Assembly (NCBI GenBank): GCA_947374485.1
Contig: CANCCF010000012.1
Location: forward strand, 1-48,996
Source: Comamonadaceae bacterium
GTDB taxonomy: Bacteria > Pseudomonadota > Gammaproteobacteria > Burkholderiales > Burkholderiaceae_C
Length of the DNA: 48,996 bases
Direction of reading: 5' to 3'
The notes beneath the pieces were generated by a model, which made no database searches, had not been told where the DNA came from, and saw nothing but the letters and a program-made list of their open reading frames with translations. This document shows positions 16,410-23,979 of the stretch, one piece after another; positions within the stretch are counted from its first letter, which is position 1, and each line of letters starts with the position of its first letter. A program made the position numbers and the translations under genes.

Positions 16410-16427
16410 GCTTGCGAATTCGCAAGC
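16410..16427. promoter_or_regulatory. Perfect 18-bp palindrome, second TTGC-N6-GCAA site
   Basis: Positions 16410-16427 are perfectly self-complementary, with the core TTGC-GAATTC-GCAA at 16412-16425. Its centre is 27 bp from that of the neighbouring palindrome with the same half-sites. A shorter TTGCGCAA lies at 16350-16357. It is 48 bp from the rsmD start, so it could affect either direction. Confidence 0.5.
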
Positions 16428-16474
16428 CCTATCGGATCCGAAAAGTACCAACCAAAAGGCACTAAGCTATAGCC

Positions 16475-17098
16475 ATGAGTACCAAAGCCACCAAAAGAGC
16501 ATCCCCCGCCAGCAAACCCAAACGCGTGCACCGTCCGCGCGCCGCCCAGTCCCATGAGGTCCGCATCATTGGCGGCCTGTGGAAGCGCACGAAGCTCAAG
16601 GTGTCCGACAAGCCCGGCCTGCGCCCTACGCCCGACCGCGTGCGCGAAACCCTGTTCAACTGGCTGGGCCAGGACCTTACCGGCTGGCACTGCATTGACG
16701 CCTTTGCGGGAACGGGCGTGCTGGGTTTTGAAGCCGCCTCGCGCGGCGCCACCAACGTGGTGCTGGTGGAATCCGATTCGGCACTGGTGGCACAGTTGCA
16801 AAAGACCAAAGACCAGTTGGCGGCCACGGCCGTGCAGCTGCAGCGCGGTGACGGCGTGGCCTGCATCCGCCAGGCGGCACCGGCCAGTTGCGAGCTGATT
16901 TTTCTGGACCCACCCTTTGATGCGCCCATTCTGGAAATCGCGCTCAAGGCCTGCACGCCAGCGCTTGCGCCCGCGGGCTGGGTGTATCTGGAAGGTCCGA
17001 CAAAATGGACCGATGAGCTGCTGGCGAACATGGGCCTGGTGGTGCACAAATACCTGAAGGCGGGCGCCGTGCACGCGCACCTGCTGCGACTTGCTTGA
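16475..17098 (+). CDS. rsmD: 16S rRNA m2G966 methyltransferase RsmD
   Basis: RsmD methylates G966 of 16S rRNA using SAM. The 207-residue protein has a basic N-terminal tail, then VRIIGGLWKRTKL, the family motif LRPTPDRVRETLFNW, the SAM-binding AFAGTGVLGFEAASRGA, and the catalytic IFLDPPFDAP. ATG 16475 begins just before the basic region. It is followed at 39 nt by coaD, a common beta-proteobacterial pairing. The upstream pilus operon is divergent. Confidence 0.95.
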   Translation: MSTKATKRASPASKPKRVHRPRAAQSHEVRIIGGLWKRTKLKVSDKPGLRPTPDRVRETLFNWLGQDLTGWHCIDAFAGTGVLGFEAASRGATNVVLVESDSALVAQLQKTKDQLAATAVQLQRGDGVACIRQAAPASCELIFLDPPFDAPILEIALKACTPALAPAGWVYLEGPTKWTDELLANMGLVVHKYLKAGAVHAHLLRLA

Positions 17099-17137
17099 GG
17101 CCTGCGGTACGCAGCTGCCTTTGTTTGGAGCCTGACC

Positions 17138-17626
17138 ATGTCCCAGAACGTGATTGCTGTTTTCCCCGGCACCTTTGACCCCATCACCCTGGGTCACCAG
17201 GATCTGATCGGGCGCAGCGCCCGCCTGTTTTCCACGGTGGTCGTGGCCGTGGCGGCGGCCCACCACAAGAAGACGCTGTTCAGCCTGGAAGAGCGGCTGG
17301 AGGCAGTGCGCGCGGTGTTTGCGTCACAGGCCAATGTGCGGGTGGAGCCCTTCGGCGGGCTGGTGCGCGACTTCGCCGTGGCCCAGGGTGCCAGCGTGAT
17401 GCTGCGCGGCGTGCGCTCGGTGTCCGACTTTGACTACGAGGCGCAGCTGGCGGGCATGAACCGTGCGCTGGCGCCCGAAGTGGACACGCTGTTTCTCACG
17501 CCCGATTCGCGCTTTCAATTTATCAGCAGCACGCTGGTGCGGGAGATCGCTACTCTGGGTGGCGATGTACAGCAGTTCGTCGCACCATTGGTGTTGGAAC
17601 GACTGAACGCCAAGCGGGCGGTTTAA
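17138..17626 (+). CDS. coaD: Phosphopantetheine adenylyltransferase
   Basis: CoaD transfers AMP from ATP to 4'-phosphopantetheine, the penultimate step of coenzyme A synthesis. The 162-residue length is normal for the family. The nucleotidyltransferase motif GTFDPITLGHQD is at residues 9-20, LRGVRSVSDFDYE is in the middle, and the ISSTLVREIA motif is near the end. Its TAA stop shares TTAA with the convergent amidase stop, so the two genes overlap by 4 nt. Confidence 0.97.
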   Translation: MSQNVIAVFPGTFDPITLGHQDLIGRSARLFSTVVVAVAAAHHKKTLFSLEERLEAVRAVFASQANVRVEPFGGLVRDFAVAQGASVMLRGVRSVSDFDYEAQLAGMNRALAPEVDTLFLTPDSRFQFISSTLVREIATLGGDVQQFVAPLVLERLNAKRAV

Positions 17627-19044
17627 CCCGGCGGCACAGGCCAGGGCCGCTGCGCCCCACGCAAGCGCTCAAACGCCCGGCTGAGCTGCAACACTCCCAG
17701 ATCATCAAAACGCCGCCCTGCAATCTGCAGGCCAATGGGCAAACCCGCGTGCGTGTAGCCGCAGTTGATGCTGGCCGCCGGCTGCTCTGACATGTTGAAG
17801 GGCACGGTAAAGGCGATGTGTTCCAGTGGCCGCAGGGGGTCATTGGTGGGGGAGGGCAGTTCGGCGTCAAAGGCCACACAGGGCGCGGTGGGTGAGATCA
17901 CATAGTCGAAGGCATTGCAGGCCGCCACCGTGGCCACGCGCGTGGCATGGAACTGCGCTATGGCCCGGAACACGTCGGTGCCACCCATGCCCGCTGCACT
18001 GTCGGCCCAGGCGCGGATATAGGGCAGCACCTGCATCCTGCGGGTCTCCGGCAGGGCTGCCAGGTCCAGGTGCGAACGCATGCGCCAGGCGTGGTCCATG
18101 CCATCGAGCATCTCGCGCGTGAAGAAGGGCTGCATGGGCGTAACGATGGCGCCTGCGCTCTCCAGCAGATGGGCGGCGCGCAGCACGGCGGACTGCACCT
18201 CAGTGTCCACGGGCAGGCCGCAACCGGCATCCAGCAGCAGGCCTATGCGCACGCCCTGGAGCAGGCTGAGCGGCGTGTCCCAGTTGCCCCAGTCAATGGC
18301 TGCAAAGGGCAGGCTCATGCTGTCGCGGCCATCGGGCCAACTGAGGGCCCGCATCATGAGCGCGGCGTCACCCACGCTGCGCGTCATGGGGCCCGCCGCG
18401 CGCCCAGTGTAGGGCGGGTCAATCGGGATGCGTCCCAGGCTGGGCTTGAGGCTGAAGATGCCGCACCAGCTTGCGGGCAAACGCAGTGAGCCGCCAATGT
18501 CGGTGCCCACATGCAGGGGCCCATAGCCGGCGGCAGCCGCGGCGGCGGCCCCGGCGCTGGAGCCGCCCGGCGTTTTGCGCGTGTCCCAGGGGTTGCGCGC
18601 CAGTGGGTGAAAACTGGACACCCCGGAGGACAGCATGCCGTAGTCAGGCATGGTGGTCTTGCACAGCAGCACGCACCCAGCCTCGCGCAGGCGCGCGGCC
18701 ACCGGCGAATCGGTCGGCGCGGGCAGGCCGTCAGTGGCCAGGGTGCCCATTGGTGTCGGATCCCCTTCGGTGGCGATGTTGTCCTTCAAAGTGACGGGCA
18801 CGCCATCCAGTGCGCTCAAGGGATTTCTGTTGGCCCAGCGGGCTTCCGAGGCACGGGCATGGGCCAGCGTGAGCTCCGGGCGCAACAGGTAGCTGGCGCG
18901 GATGTGTGGCTCCCACTGCTCCATGTGGCTGAGCGCTGACAGCGCTACCTCCACCGGCGACAGGGCGCGGCAACTAAAGGCCGCCACCAGCGCCGCTGCA
19001 CTCCATTCATGCAGGGGCAGGTGTTGCTCGGCGGCGGTGCTCAT
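17623..19044 (-). CDS. Amidase signature family hydrolase
   Basis: The 473-residue protein carries the Ser-cisSer-Lys triad of the amidase signature family: K87 in VTLKDN, cis-Ser S162 in PGGSSAG, and nucleophile S186 in GTDIGGSLRLP. It hydrolyses an amide of unknown identity. It is not GatA in an obvious sense, since no gatB or gatC is nearby. ATG 19044 opens a coherent N-terminal helix. The gene is divergent from a ferredoxin gene and convergent with coaD. Confidence 0.92.
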   Translation of the reverse strand: MSTAAEQHLPLHEWSAAALVAAFSCRALSPVEVALSALSHMEQWEPHIRASYLLRPELTLAHARASEARWANRNPLSALDGVPVTLKDNIATEGDPTPMGTLATDGLPAPTDSPVAARLREAGCVLLCKTTMPDYGMLSSGVSSFHPLARNPWDTRKTPGGSSAGAAAAAAAGYGPLHVGTDIGGSLRLPASWCGIFSLKPSLGRIPIDPPYTGRAAGPMTRSVGDAALMMRALSWPDGRDSMSLPFAAIDWGNWDTPLSLLQGVRIGLLLDAGCGLPVDTEVQSAVLRAAHLLESAGAIVTPMQPFFTREMLDGMDHAWRMRSHLDLAALPETRRMQVLPYIRAWADSAAGMGGTDVFRAIAQFHATRVATVAACNAFDYVISPTAPCVAFDAELPSPTNDPLRPLEHIAFTVPFNMSEQPAASINCGYTHAGLPIGLQIAGRRFDDLGVLQLSRAFERLRGAQRPWPVPPG

Positions 19045-19100
19045 GGGTGCATGTTGTGAGTAGGTGTTTGGTGCTGTGACGTCTCAATTATCGGCGGGCT

Positions 19101-19109
19101 TGCGATAAT
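19101..19109 (+). promoter_or_regulatory. Candidate extended -10 promoter of the ferredoxin gene, within a 7-bp inverted repeat
   Basis: TGCGATAAT fits an extended -10 element and would start transcription about 30 nt before the ferredoxin ATG. The same GATAAT occurs inverted on the minus strand at 19087-19092, giving ATTATCG-N9-CGATAAT (19087-19109). No good -35 box is visible. Confidence 0.4.
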
Positions 19110-19144
19110 CGGGGCATGCAAACGAGACCCTTCCCGGCACAGCC

Positions 19145-19414
19145 ATGGCACTGATCATCACCGACGAGTGCATCAACTGCGATGTGTGCGAGCCCGAGTG
19201 CCCGAACGAGGCGATATACCTCGGTCAAGAGATTTACGAGATCGACCCGCACAAATGCACCGAATGCGTGGGCCACTTCGACGAGCCCCAGTGCGTGCAG
19301 GTGTGTCCGGTGGCCTGCATCCCGGTCAACCCACAGCATGTGGAAGACAAGGAGACGCTGTGGCAGAAATACCGCCGCCTGCGGGCCGCCGCAACGCCTG
19401 CCAAGGACCAGTAA
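19145..19414 (+). CDS. 2[4Fe-4S] ferredoxin, YfhL/Alvin type
   Basis: The 89-residue protein has a first cluster motif C-x2-C-x2-C-x3-CP (CINCDVCEPECP) and a second C-x2-C with an 8-residue insertion and then C-x3-CP (CTECVGHFDEPQCVQVCP). That spacing and the C-terminal helix are typical of Alvin-type ferredoxins, low-potential electron carriers in the cytoplasm. In Burkholderiales this gene usually follows coaD; here the minus-strand amidase lies between them. Confidence 0.95.
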   Translation: MALIITDECINCDVCEPECPNEAIYLGQEIYEIDPHKCTECVGHFDEPQCVQVCPVACIPVNPQHVEDKETLWQKYRRLRAAATPAKDQ

Positions 19415-19421
19415 ACCCCGC

Positions 19422-19889
19422 TCAAGGCGCGCTGCCTTTGGATGGGGTTTTGGCCCTTTTCGGGGCCGCAGGGCCTGCAGCGGTGAACACGTCAGGCTCC
19501 TGAACCTGCACGGTGCGCAGGCCTCCGGCCTTTTTGCTCTTTGCAGACGCCTTGGCTTCCCGGCTTTTTTTGTCTTCTGATTTTTTGTCGGCAGCGGCCT
19601 TGCGTGTCAGGGCTGCCTGTTCGGATTTGATATTGGCCATCGCCTGGGCTTCGTCCTTGCGGCGCGAGGCTTCCATTTCCCTGGCCAAGGCCTTGTCCCG
19701 CGCCAATCCCTGCTGGGCCGCCATGCGCTGGGCATCGGTGCGCGGGTCGTCTGTCTGGATGGCCCGTGCGTCTGTGCCGCAAGGCGCCTGGCTGTAGCTG
19801 TTGCCGCAGCGGTAGACCGTCTGGGCGCTGGCGCTGGAGCAGGCCAGCAGCATGACAAGGGTGAGGGGGGCAAGGGGGCAAGGCTTCAC
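19422..19889 (-). CDS. Secreted DUF4124-like protein with Lys/Ala-rich coiled coil
   Basis: The protein of about 155 residues has a signal peptide (LTLVMLLACSSASAQ) and then TVYRCGNSYSQAPC, the short Cys-containing motif of DUF4124 proteins. A long Ala/Lys/Glu-rich, probably coiled-coil region (DKKSEDKKSREAKASAKS) follows. A GTG at 19889 with AAGGA upstream gives a clean signal peptide and was chosen; ATG 19940 is also in frame but would precede it with a non-signal stretch. LLAC could be a lipobox. Function is unknown. Confidence 0.75.
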   Translation of the reverse strand: MKPCPLAPLTLVMLLACSSASAQTVYRCGNSYSQAPCGTDARAIQTDDPRTDAQRMAAQQGLARDKALAREMEASRRKDEAQAMANIKSEQAALTRKAAADKKSEDKKSREAKASAKSKKAGGLRTVQVQEPDVFTAAGPAAPKRAKTPSKGSAP

Positions 19890-19920
19890 GGCTTTTCCTT
19901 GGGTGGATGAAAACCGGATG

Positions 19921-20574
19921 CTACGCAGGCCCCTCTGCATCACTTGCGGGCTTTGTCTGTGGCGGGACGGAGTCGGCCGGTCTGGGCAATTTGGGCCGCG
20001 GCGGCTTGCTGGTGTGGATCAGCATGGTGGCCCGGTCCATCTCACCGGCCAGCAAATGCGGCAGGGCCTTGAGCGAGCGGTCTATGGCCTGGTCAATGGC
20101 AATGCGGTGGTCGAGTGACGGCTTTTTGAGTACCCAGTTCACTACCTCGGACCTGTCCCCGGGATGGCCCACGCCCAGACGCAGGCGCCAGTAGCTATCC
20201 GTACCCAGTTGCGCGTGGATGTCGCGCAGGCCGTTGTGGCCAGCATGGCTGCCACCCAGCTTGAGCTTGGCCTCGCCAGGCGCCACATCCAGCTCGTCGT
20301 GCACCACCAGAATTTCGTTCGGCGCAATTTTGAAAAAGCGCGCCAGCGCGGCCACCGACTTGCCCGACAGGTTCATGAAGGTTTGCGGTTGCAACAGCCA
20401 GAGGGTCTGGCCATTCACCACGGTGCGCGCCAGCAAGCCGTGGTAGCTGCGCTCCATGGCGGGCTGCACCTTGAGCGCGCGCGCCAGCGCGTCTATCCAC
20501 CAGAAACCGGCGTTGTGGCGGGTGGCTTCGTATTCGGGCCCCGGATTACCCAGGCCGACAATCAGTTTGATCAT
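19921..20574 (-). CDS. pth: Peptidyl-tRNA hydrolase
   Basis: Pth releases peptides from peptidyl-tRNA that drops off the ribosome. Motifs in the 217-residue protein are IVGLGNPGPEYEATRHNAGF with the catalytic His, then PQTFMNLSGKSV, and VVHDELDVAPG with the catalytic Asp. The C-terminal Pro/Lys-rich tail is longer than in E. coli (194 residues). ATG 20574 begins the canonical MIKLIVGLGNPG. It follows rplY in the same direction, past the terminator. Confidence 0.97.
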   Translation of the reverse strand: MIKLIVGLGNPGPEYEATRHNAGFWWIDALARALKVQPAMERSYHGLLARTVVNGQTLWLLQPQTFMNLSGKSVAALARFFKIAPNEILVVHDELDVAPGEAKLKLGGSHAGHNGLRDIHAQLGTDSYWRLRLGVGHPGDRSEVVNWVLKKPSLDHRIAIDQAIDRSLKALPHLLAGEMDRATMLIHTSKPPRPKLPRPADSVPPQTKPASDAEGPA

Positions 20575-20605
20575 GCGACGATGTTAGGGGATGTGTCTGC
20601 ACCAT

Positions 20606-20635
20606 AAAAAACGGCCCACCGAGGTGGGCCGTTTT
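20606..20635 (-). terminator. Rho-independent terminator after rplY
   Basis: Positions 20608-20620 and 20623-20635 are complementary (AAAACGGCCCACC and its inverse), and the minus-strand RNA continues into a U-tract (the A-run 20605-20611). It lies 20 nt past the rplY stop. Confidence 0.85.
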
Positions 20636-20654
20636 CAGCAAGCGCCAAAGAAAA

Positions 20655-21323
20655 TTACTTCTTGGCGGCGGGCTTGGCAGCAGGAGCGGCCTTGGCAGCG
20701 GGCTTGCCACCCTTGGCAGGTGCAGCGGCAGCTGCATCGGCAGCAGGCGCTTCCGGTGCGGCGCCAGCGATGGCCACCACAGACACCACCACAGGATTGT
20801 TGCTGCCGTGCTTGGCCGCGGTCACGCCCTTGGGCATGACGATGTCGGTCACGTGCAGGGACTTGCCCTTCTTCAGGCCGGACAGGTCCACCTTGATGAA
20901 CTCGGGCAGGTCGGTGGGCAGACACAGCACTTCGATTTCGGTCAGCACGTGGTTGGCGATGCAACCGTCGGTCTCGACAGCGGGCGACAGCTCGTCACCG
21001 AAGAAGTGCAAGGGCACCTTCATGTGCAGCTTGGTGGAGGCGTCCACACGCTGGAAGTCGATGTGCAGGATCAGCTGCTTGTAGGGGTGCATTTGCACGT
21101 CACGCAGCAGCACCTTGTGGTCGGTACCGTTCAGTTCCATGTCCAGCACGGAAGCGTGGAAGGCCTCTTTCTTGATGGCATGCCACAGCGCGTTGTGATC
21201 GATTTCGATCAAGGTGGTGTCCACATTGCTGCCGTAAACAATGCCAGGTGTGCGACCGGTATTGCGGAGACGGCGGCTCGCACCCGTGCCCTGCTTGGCG
21301 CGCTCAAAAGCGACAAATTTCAT
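20655..21323 (-). CDS. rplY: 50S ribosomal protein L25 (general stress protein Ctc type)
   Basis: L25 binds 5S rRNA. The 222-residue protein is the long Ctc/TL5 form: an N-terminal L25 domain (MKFVAFERAKQGTGASRRLR...GIVYG), a beta-rich C-domain (VLTEIEVLCLPTDLPEFI), and a low-complexity Ala/Lys/Pro tail from about residue 190. ATG 21323 has an AGGAG ribosome binding site 5 nt upstream. It follows prs past a terminator and is followed by its own terminator. Confidence 0.96.
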   Translation of the reverse strand: MKFVAFERAKQGTGASRRLRNTGRTPGIVYGSNVDTTLIEIDHNALWHAIKKEAFHASVLDMELNGTDHKVLLRDVQMHPYKQLILHIDFQRVDASTKLHMKVPLHFFGDELSPAVETDGCIANHVLTEIEVLCLPTDLPEFIKVDLSGLKKGKSLHVTDIVMPKGVTAAKHGSNNPVVVSVVAIAGAAPEAPAADAAAAAPAKGGKPAAKAAPAAKPAAKK

Positions 21324-21370
21324 AACTTACTCCTGAAGGAATCCACCGCGACCAGTGCGACTCCGGTTTT

Positions 21371-21404
21371 AAAAAAACGCCGTCTGCAGCCTGCAGCGGC
21401 GTTT
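21371..21404 (-). terminator. Rho-independent terminator after prs
   Basis: Arms 21375-21382 and 21397-21404 pair (AAACGCCG/CGGCGTTT) around an inner CTGCAG repeat, and the minus-strand transcript runs into seven U residues (A-run 21371-21377). It is 18 nt past the prs stop, separating prs from rplY. Confidence 0.85.
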
Positions 21405-21421
21405 GCTTTTTGCTCCGAACC

Positions 21422-22399
21422 TCAGAACAGATTTTCCTGGTCCGAAAACAAACTCATGACCGACTCACCCTTGGCAATGCGCTGGATCGTCTCGGCGATC
21501 AGCGGGGCCACGGTGAGTTGGCGAATCTTGGTGCATTGCGATGCCGCAACGCTCAGGGGGATGGTGTCTGTCACCACCACTTCATCGAGTGCGTCGCCAC
21601 TGGCAATGCGCTCGATGGCCGGGCCCGAAAAAATCGGGTGCGTGCAATAGGCGTAAACCTTCTTGGCGCCACGTGCCTTGAGCACTTCGGCCGCCTTCAC
21701 CAAGGTGCCCGCGGTGTCAATCATGTCGTCCATGATGACGCAGTTGCGGCCTTCGATTTCACCGATGACGTGCATCACCTCAGACACGTTGGCGCGCGGG
21801 CGGCGCTTGTCGATGATGGCCAGGTCACAGTTGAGCTGCTTGGCCAGCGCCCGTGCGCGCACCACACCACCCACGTCGGGCGAGACCACAATCAGGTCTT
21901 CGTATTTCTTTTGGCGCAGGTCGCCCAGCAGCACCGGCGAGGCATAGATGTTGTCCACCGGGATGTCGAAGAATCCCTGAATCTGGTCGGCGTGCAAGTC
22001 CATGGTCAGCACGCGCGCCACGCCCACCGCCTGCAGCATATTGGCCACCACCTTGGCCGTGATGGGCACCCGGCTGGAGCGCGGACGGCGGTCCTGACGG
22101 GCATAGCCGAAGTAGGGAATGACGGCGCTGATACGCTCGGCCGATGCGCGCTTGAGCGCATCCACCATGATCAGCAACTCCATCAGGTTTTCGTTGGTGG
22201 GGGCGCAGGTGCTTTGCACCACGAACACATCGCGGGCGCGTACGTTCTGGTTGATTTCTACCGTGACTTCACCATCCGAGAACCGGCCCACGGTGGCTGC
22301 ACCCAGGGAGATGCCCAGGTGCTGTGCAATCGACGCGGCCATGCCGGGATTGGCATTGCCAGTGAAGACCATGAAGTCGGGAGGTGTAGGTGCCTGCAT
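21422..22399 (-). CDS. prs: Ribose-phosphate pyrophosphokinase (PRPP synthase)
   Basis: Prs makes PRPP from ribose-5-phosphate and ATP for nucleotide, His and Trp synthesis. In the 325-residue protein: FTGNANPGMA at the N-terminus, FSDGEVTVEI, RQDRRPRSSRVPITAKVVA (ATP flexible loop), the PRPP-synthase signature around DLHADQIQGFFDIPVDN, and the PRPP-binding VIMDDMIDTAGTL. ATG 22399 gives the canonical start after the tRNA-Gln gene, 78 nt away. Confidence 0.97.
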   Translation of the reverse strand: MQAPTPPDFMVFTGNANPGMAASIAQHLGISLGAATVGRFSDGEVTVEINQNVRARDVFVVQSTCAPTNENLMELLIMVDALKRASAERISAVIPYFGYARQDRRPRSSRVPITAKVVANMLQAVGVARVLTMDLHADQIQGFFDIPVDNIYASPVLLGDLRQKKYEDLIVVSPDVGGVVRARALAKQLNCDLAIIDKRRPRANVSEVMHVIGEIEGRNCVIMDDMIDTAGTLVKAAEVLKARGAKKVYAYCTHPIFSGPAIERIASGDALDEVVVTDTIPLSVAASQCTKIRQLTVAPLIAETIQRIAKGESVMSLFSDQENLF

Positions 22400-22477
22400 G
22401 CAAAATCCAGCGAAAAGGTTTGGGTTTACTTCGTAACTTTGCGCATTCCGCTGCGGACAATGGCCCGGCAACAGATT

Positions 22478-22554
22478 TGGCAGGGGAGGAAGGATTCGAA
22501 CCTTCGCATGCTGGAATCAAAATCCAGTGCCTTAACCAACTTGGCGACTCCCCT
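22478..22554 (-). tRNA. tRNA-Gln (TTG)
   Basis: The 77-nt cloverleaf has a perfect 7-bp acceptor stem (AGGGGAG/CTCCCCT), discriminator G and encoded CCA. The anticodon stem-loop CTGGA-TTTTGAT-TCCAG gives anticodon TTG, and the T-arm is GAAGG-TTCGAAT-CCTTC. It lies between ispE and prs, a conserved position in beta-proteobacteria, and is probably cut from the ispE-prs transcript. Confidence 0.97.
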
Positions 22555-22559
22555 ACACA

Positions 22560-22583
22560 GGTGCCTGGCGAACGCCAGCCACC
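22560..22583 (-). other. Hairpin between ispE stop and tRNA-Gln
   Basis: GGTG-C-CTGGC, loop GAAC, GCCAG-C-CACC forms a 9-bp stem with one C-C mismatch, filling almost exactly the gap between the ispE stop and the tRNA 5' end. No U-tract follows, so it is more likely a processing structure than a terminator. Confidence 0.45.
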
Positions 22584-22584
22584 G

Positions 22585-23436
22585 CTAAACCAGTTTTCCG
22601 CTGGGTGCCCAACCGACAAGCGGATGAGCATCCAAACTACTGCACAGCCTGGCCTGCATGGTGCGTGGCGCACTATCCAGATCCACCTTGTGCAACAAGT
22701 GCGCAAACACAGCACTGCCTGAGCCGGTCATCCGTCCGTTGAGCCCTTGCGACGCAAGCCACGCAAGGGCTTGGGTTACATCTGGGCACAGCTTCTGGGC
22801 TACGGCTTGCAGGTTGTTTTGTCCAAAGGACAGTGCGTCTGCAGCGAAGCCTGTGATTATAGCAGGCAAAGAATCGCGTTTTAGCGCCGGGTCCGAAAAA
22901 ATCAATCGGGTGTCCAGTCCGGCCTCGGGCTTGACCACCACAAACTGCGCCGACGGAAGTTCCAGGGGCGTGATTTGCTCGCCAATGCCTTCCACCCAGG
23001 CGTGGCCGCCGCTCAAAAAAAACGGCACGTCCGCGCCCAGCTGCAAGCCGATGTCCATCAGCTGCTGCAGCGGCACCCCCAGGCCCCACAAGCGGTTCAA
23101 TGCCAGCAGCGTTGAGGCGGCGTCCGACGAGCCGCCGCCCATGCCGGCTTGGGCTGGAACCGACTTCAGCACGCCGATGTGCGCGCCCTGCGTGCACCCG
23201 GTGGCGGCCTGCAAGGCGCGGGCCGCGCGCACCGTCAAATCGACGGCCGGCAGCGCCCAGCTCAGGTCTTCGCGGCTGATGGCGCCATCGCTGCGCACGT
23301 CAAAATGCAGGGTGTCACACCAGTCAATCAGCATGAAGGCCGATTGCAGCAAATGGTAGCCATCGGCGCGGCGGCCGGTGATGTGCAAGAAGAGATTGAG
23401 TTTGGCCGGGGCCGGAATGTCGTAGAGCGACTGCAT
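22585..23436 (-). CDS. ispE: 4-diphosphocytidyl-2-C-methyl-D-erythritol kinase
   Basis: IspE is the GHMP-family kinase of the non-mevalonate isoprenoid pathway. The 283-residue protein starts APAKLNLFLHITGRRADGYH with the conserved catalytic Lys region, has the ATP-binding VPAQAGMGGGSSDAA, and the C-terminal GRMTGSGSAVFA. It follows lolB by 30 nt. Confidence 0.97.
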   Translation of the reverse strand: MQSLYDIPAPAKLNLFLHITGRRADGYHLLQSAFMLIDWCDTLHFDVRSDGAISREDLSWALPAVDLTVRAARALQAATGCTQGAHIGVLKSVPAQAGMGGGSSDAASTLLALNRLWGLGVPLQQLMDIGLQLGADVPFFLSGGHAWVEGIGEQITPLELPSAQFVVVKPEAGLDTRLIFSDPALKRDSLPAIITGFAADALSFGQNNLQAVAQKLCPDVTQALAWLASQGLNGRMTGSGSAVFAHLLHKVDLDSAPRTMQARLCSSLDAHPLVGWAPSGKLV

Positions 23437-23466
23437 GCAGGGATTATCCGGGCAGGTAGGAGCCGC

Positions 23467-23979
23467 TCAGCGCTCGAGGATGATTTTCAGTTCGGCCTCC
23501 ACGGCTTCGATGTGGCGTGCCTGCAGACGGCCATTGGGCAAGTCCTTCAAGTCCACCTGCCAGCCCGGGGCAGGGGATTCACGGCCTTGCAGCCAGGCAA
23601 ACAGGCTTGCAATCGGCAGGTCGGCGCCGGTGGCCTTGCGCGCCAGGTCTGGCAGCGAGTCAAAGCTGCGCTGTTCGCCATTGGCAGTGAGCGTGGCTGA
23701 TGCGCCATCCCATTGCATACGTGCCAGCGTAGTCCCCAGTGGCGATGTGAAAATCAGCTCGCCCTTGTCAGGGCGGCCCTGCAAATCAAAGTTGACCGCA
23801 ATGCCCTGCATGGGATTGCTGTAGACCTTGAGCGAAAGCTTGCCTTGCCAATGGGCTTCTTCCTCCGGTGCCAACGGCGCAACGGGTTGGGTGGCGCAGC
23901 CTGCCAGCCAGACTGCAGCCAGCACCCACTGGGTCAGCCGCAGGCAGCGCTGCAGCCACCGGCTGGACCACAAGGTCAC
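23467..23979 (-). CDS. lolB: Outer-membrane lipoprotein receptor LolB
   Basis: LolB accepts lipoproteins from LolA and inserts them in the outer membrane. The 170-residue product starts at GTG 23979, which overlaps the TPR gene stop (GTGA). It has a signal peptide with lipobox LAGC-ATQ and the body motifs HWQGKLSLKV and DLKDLPNGRLQARH. An upstream in-frame extension runs back into the TPR gene and was rejected. It is followed by ispE, the usual neighbour. Confidence 0.9.
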   Translation of the reverse strand: MTLWSSRWLQRCLRLTQWVLAAVWLAGCATQPVAPLAPEEEAHWQGKLSLKVYSNPMQGIAVNFDLQGRPDKGELIFTSPLGTTLARMQWDGASATLTANGEQRSFDSLPDLARKATGADLPIASLFAWLQGRESPAPGWQVDLKDLPNGRLQARHIEAVEAELKIILER

